From contig CACAEM010000032.1 in NCBI GenBank assembly GCA_902531455.1, positions 1-6,457 on the forward strand: a DNA stretch of 6,457 bases, given 5' to 3'. Position numbers and translations under genes: made by a program. The DNA comes from an uncultured Pelagibacteraceae bacterium. GTDB taxonomy: Bacteria > Pseudomonadota > Alphaproteobacteria > Pelagibacterales > Pelagibacteraceae. Each line of letters begins with the position of its first letter. The first letter of the stretch is position 1. The notes beneath the pieces were generated by a model. The model saw only the letters and a program-made list of their open reading frames with translations, was not told where the DNA came from and did not search any database. Below are positions 5,984-6,457 of this stretch, one piece after another.

Positions 5984-6457
5984 TTGTCTGCAAAACATAC
6001 TTTACTTATTTTATTTGTTGTATTTTTATTAGGAAGTGCATATCCAACTGGTAAGCTCGGATTAAACGACACTATTCCACCAATTCTTTTTGGCTCATTA
6101 AGAATGGCTGTTGTTTTTATTTGTTTAATTCCATTTTTTAAAATTCAAATAATAGATAAAAAATATATTGTTCCTTTAATTGGTTTTTCATTATGTTTTG
6201 GTGTTGCGGTAAACATGTTTTTGTATTTATCTATAAATGCATCAAGTATACTCGCACCAATTACAATAGGTGCTCAACTTTCAATTCCCTTTGGAATTAT
6301 ATTAAGCTCAATATTTTTAAATGAAAAAATAAGTTATAAAAAATGGATTTTAATTATGATATCTTTTTTTGGTATTGTTATACTTGCTTTTGACCCAAAA
6401 GTAGTTGAGGAAATATTAGGGTCACTTCTTATTTGCGGTATGGCTTTTTTCTATGGA
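5984..6457 (+). CDS. EamA/DMT-superfamily membrane transporter, cut by the right window edge
   Basis: The frame is open from just after the ALDH stop to the end of the window (158 codons, 3'-partial). The only start codon at the 5' end is TTG 5984-5986, one codon after the in-frame TAA; the next ATG (6104) would remove the first membrane segment, so TTG is preferred. No clear Shine-Dalgarno is visible. Hydrophobic segments lie at about residues 6-22, 31-52, 61-82, 87-112 and 120-136, with a sixth starting near 144. Typical EamA features are GSAYPTGKLG (17-26) near the end of helix 1, PPILFGSLRM (32-41) in helix 2, and LNEKISYKKWILIMISFFGI (112-131), where the Glu after helix 4 and the 'G.. 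I..' helix close the first EamA repeat. The family has ten helices in two repeats of about 140 residues; the first repeat is whole here and the second is cut. DMT transporters export or import metabolites; the cargo here is unknown, but its place at the end of the cluster suggests the pathway substrate or product. Confidence 0.85.
   Translation, partial: MSAKHTLLILFVVFLLGSAYPTGKLGLNDTIPPILFGSLRMAVVFICLIPFFKIQIIDKKYIVPLIGFSLCFGVAVNMFLYLSINASSILAPITIGAQLSIPFGIILSSIFLNEKISYKKWILIMISFFGIVILAFDPKVVEEILGSLLICGMAFFYG

Overview
The window holds most of one co-directional, tightly packed gene cluster on the + strand of a very AT-rich bacterial genome. Codons end mostly in A or T, the proteins are rich in Lys, Asn and Ile, intergenic gaps are almost absent, and neighbouring genes overlap at GTGA and ATGA junctions. 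This style fits a streamlined marine bacterium such as a SAR11/Pelagibacterales-like alphaproteobacterium. That placement is inferred from base composition, gene packing and protein families; no marker gene is present.

Layout: (1) positions 3-179 carry the last 58 codons of an isopenicillin-N-synthase-type 2-oxoglutarate/Fe(II) oxygenase whose start lies outside the window. (2) Positions 180-279 are a leader with a 16-bp palindrome, weak stem-loops and the only strong Shine-Dalgarno that sits close upstream of a start here. (3) Five complete genes follow: a LuxA-like (LLM class) flavin-dependent monooxygenase (280-1449), a thiamine-diphosphate enzyme resembling sulfoacetaldehyde acetyltransferase/acetolactate synthase (1446-3146), a DUF1185 'amino acid synthesis' family protein (3143-3730), an alpha/beta hydrolase (3733-4506) and an NAD-type aldehyde dehydrogenase (4499-5980). 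(4) An EamA/DMT-family membrane transporter starts 3 nt after the dehydrogenase stop, probably at a TTG, and runs off the right edge.

The gene set reads as a catabolic operon for an unidentified small organic molecule: oxygenation by the flavin enzyme, hydrolysis by the alpha/beta hydrolase, oxidation of an aldehyde by the dehydrogenase, and a TPP-dependent carbon-carbon step on a 2-oxo acid or aldehyde, with the EamA protein moving a substrate or product across the membrane. The monooxygenase + aldehyde dehydrogenase + alpha/beta hydrolase trio has the same enzyme classes as the trigonelline (N-methylnicotinate) ring-opening pathway TgnB/TgnC/TgnD. The TPP enzyme instead recalls taurine/sulfoacetaldehyde metabolism, and DUF1185 has no settled reaction. 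I know of no established pathway that uses this exact combination, so the substrate is open. No RNA gene, mobile element, CRISPR array or convincing intrinsic terminator was seen.
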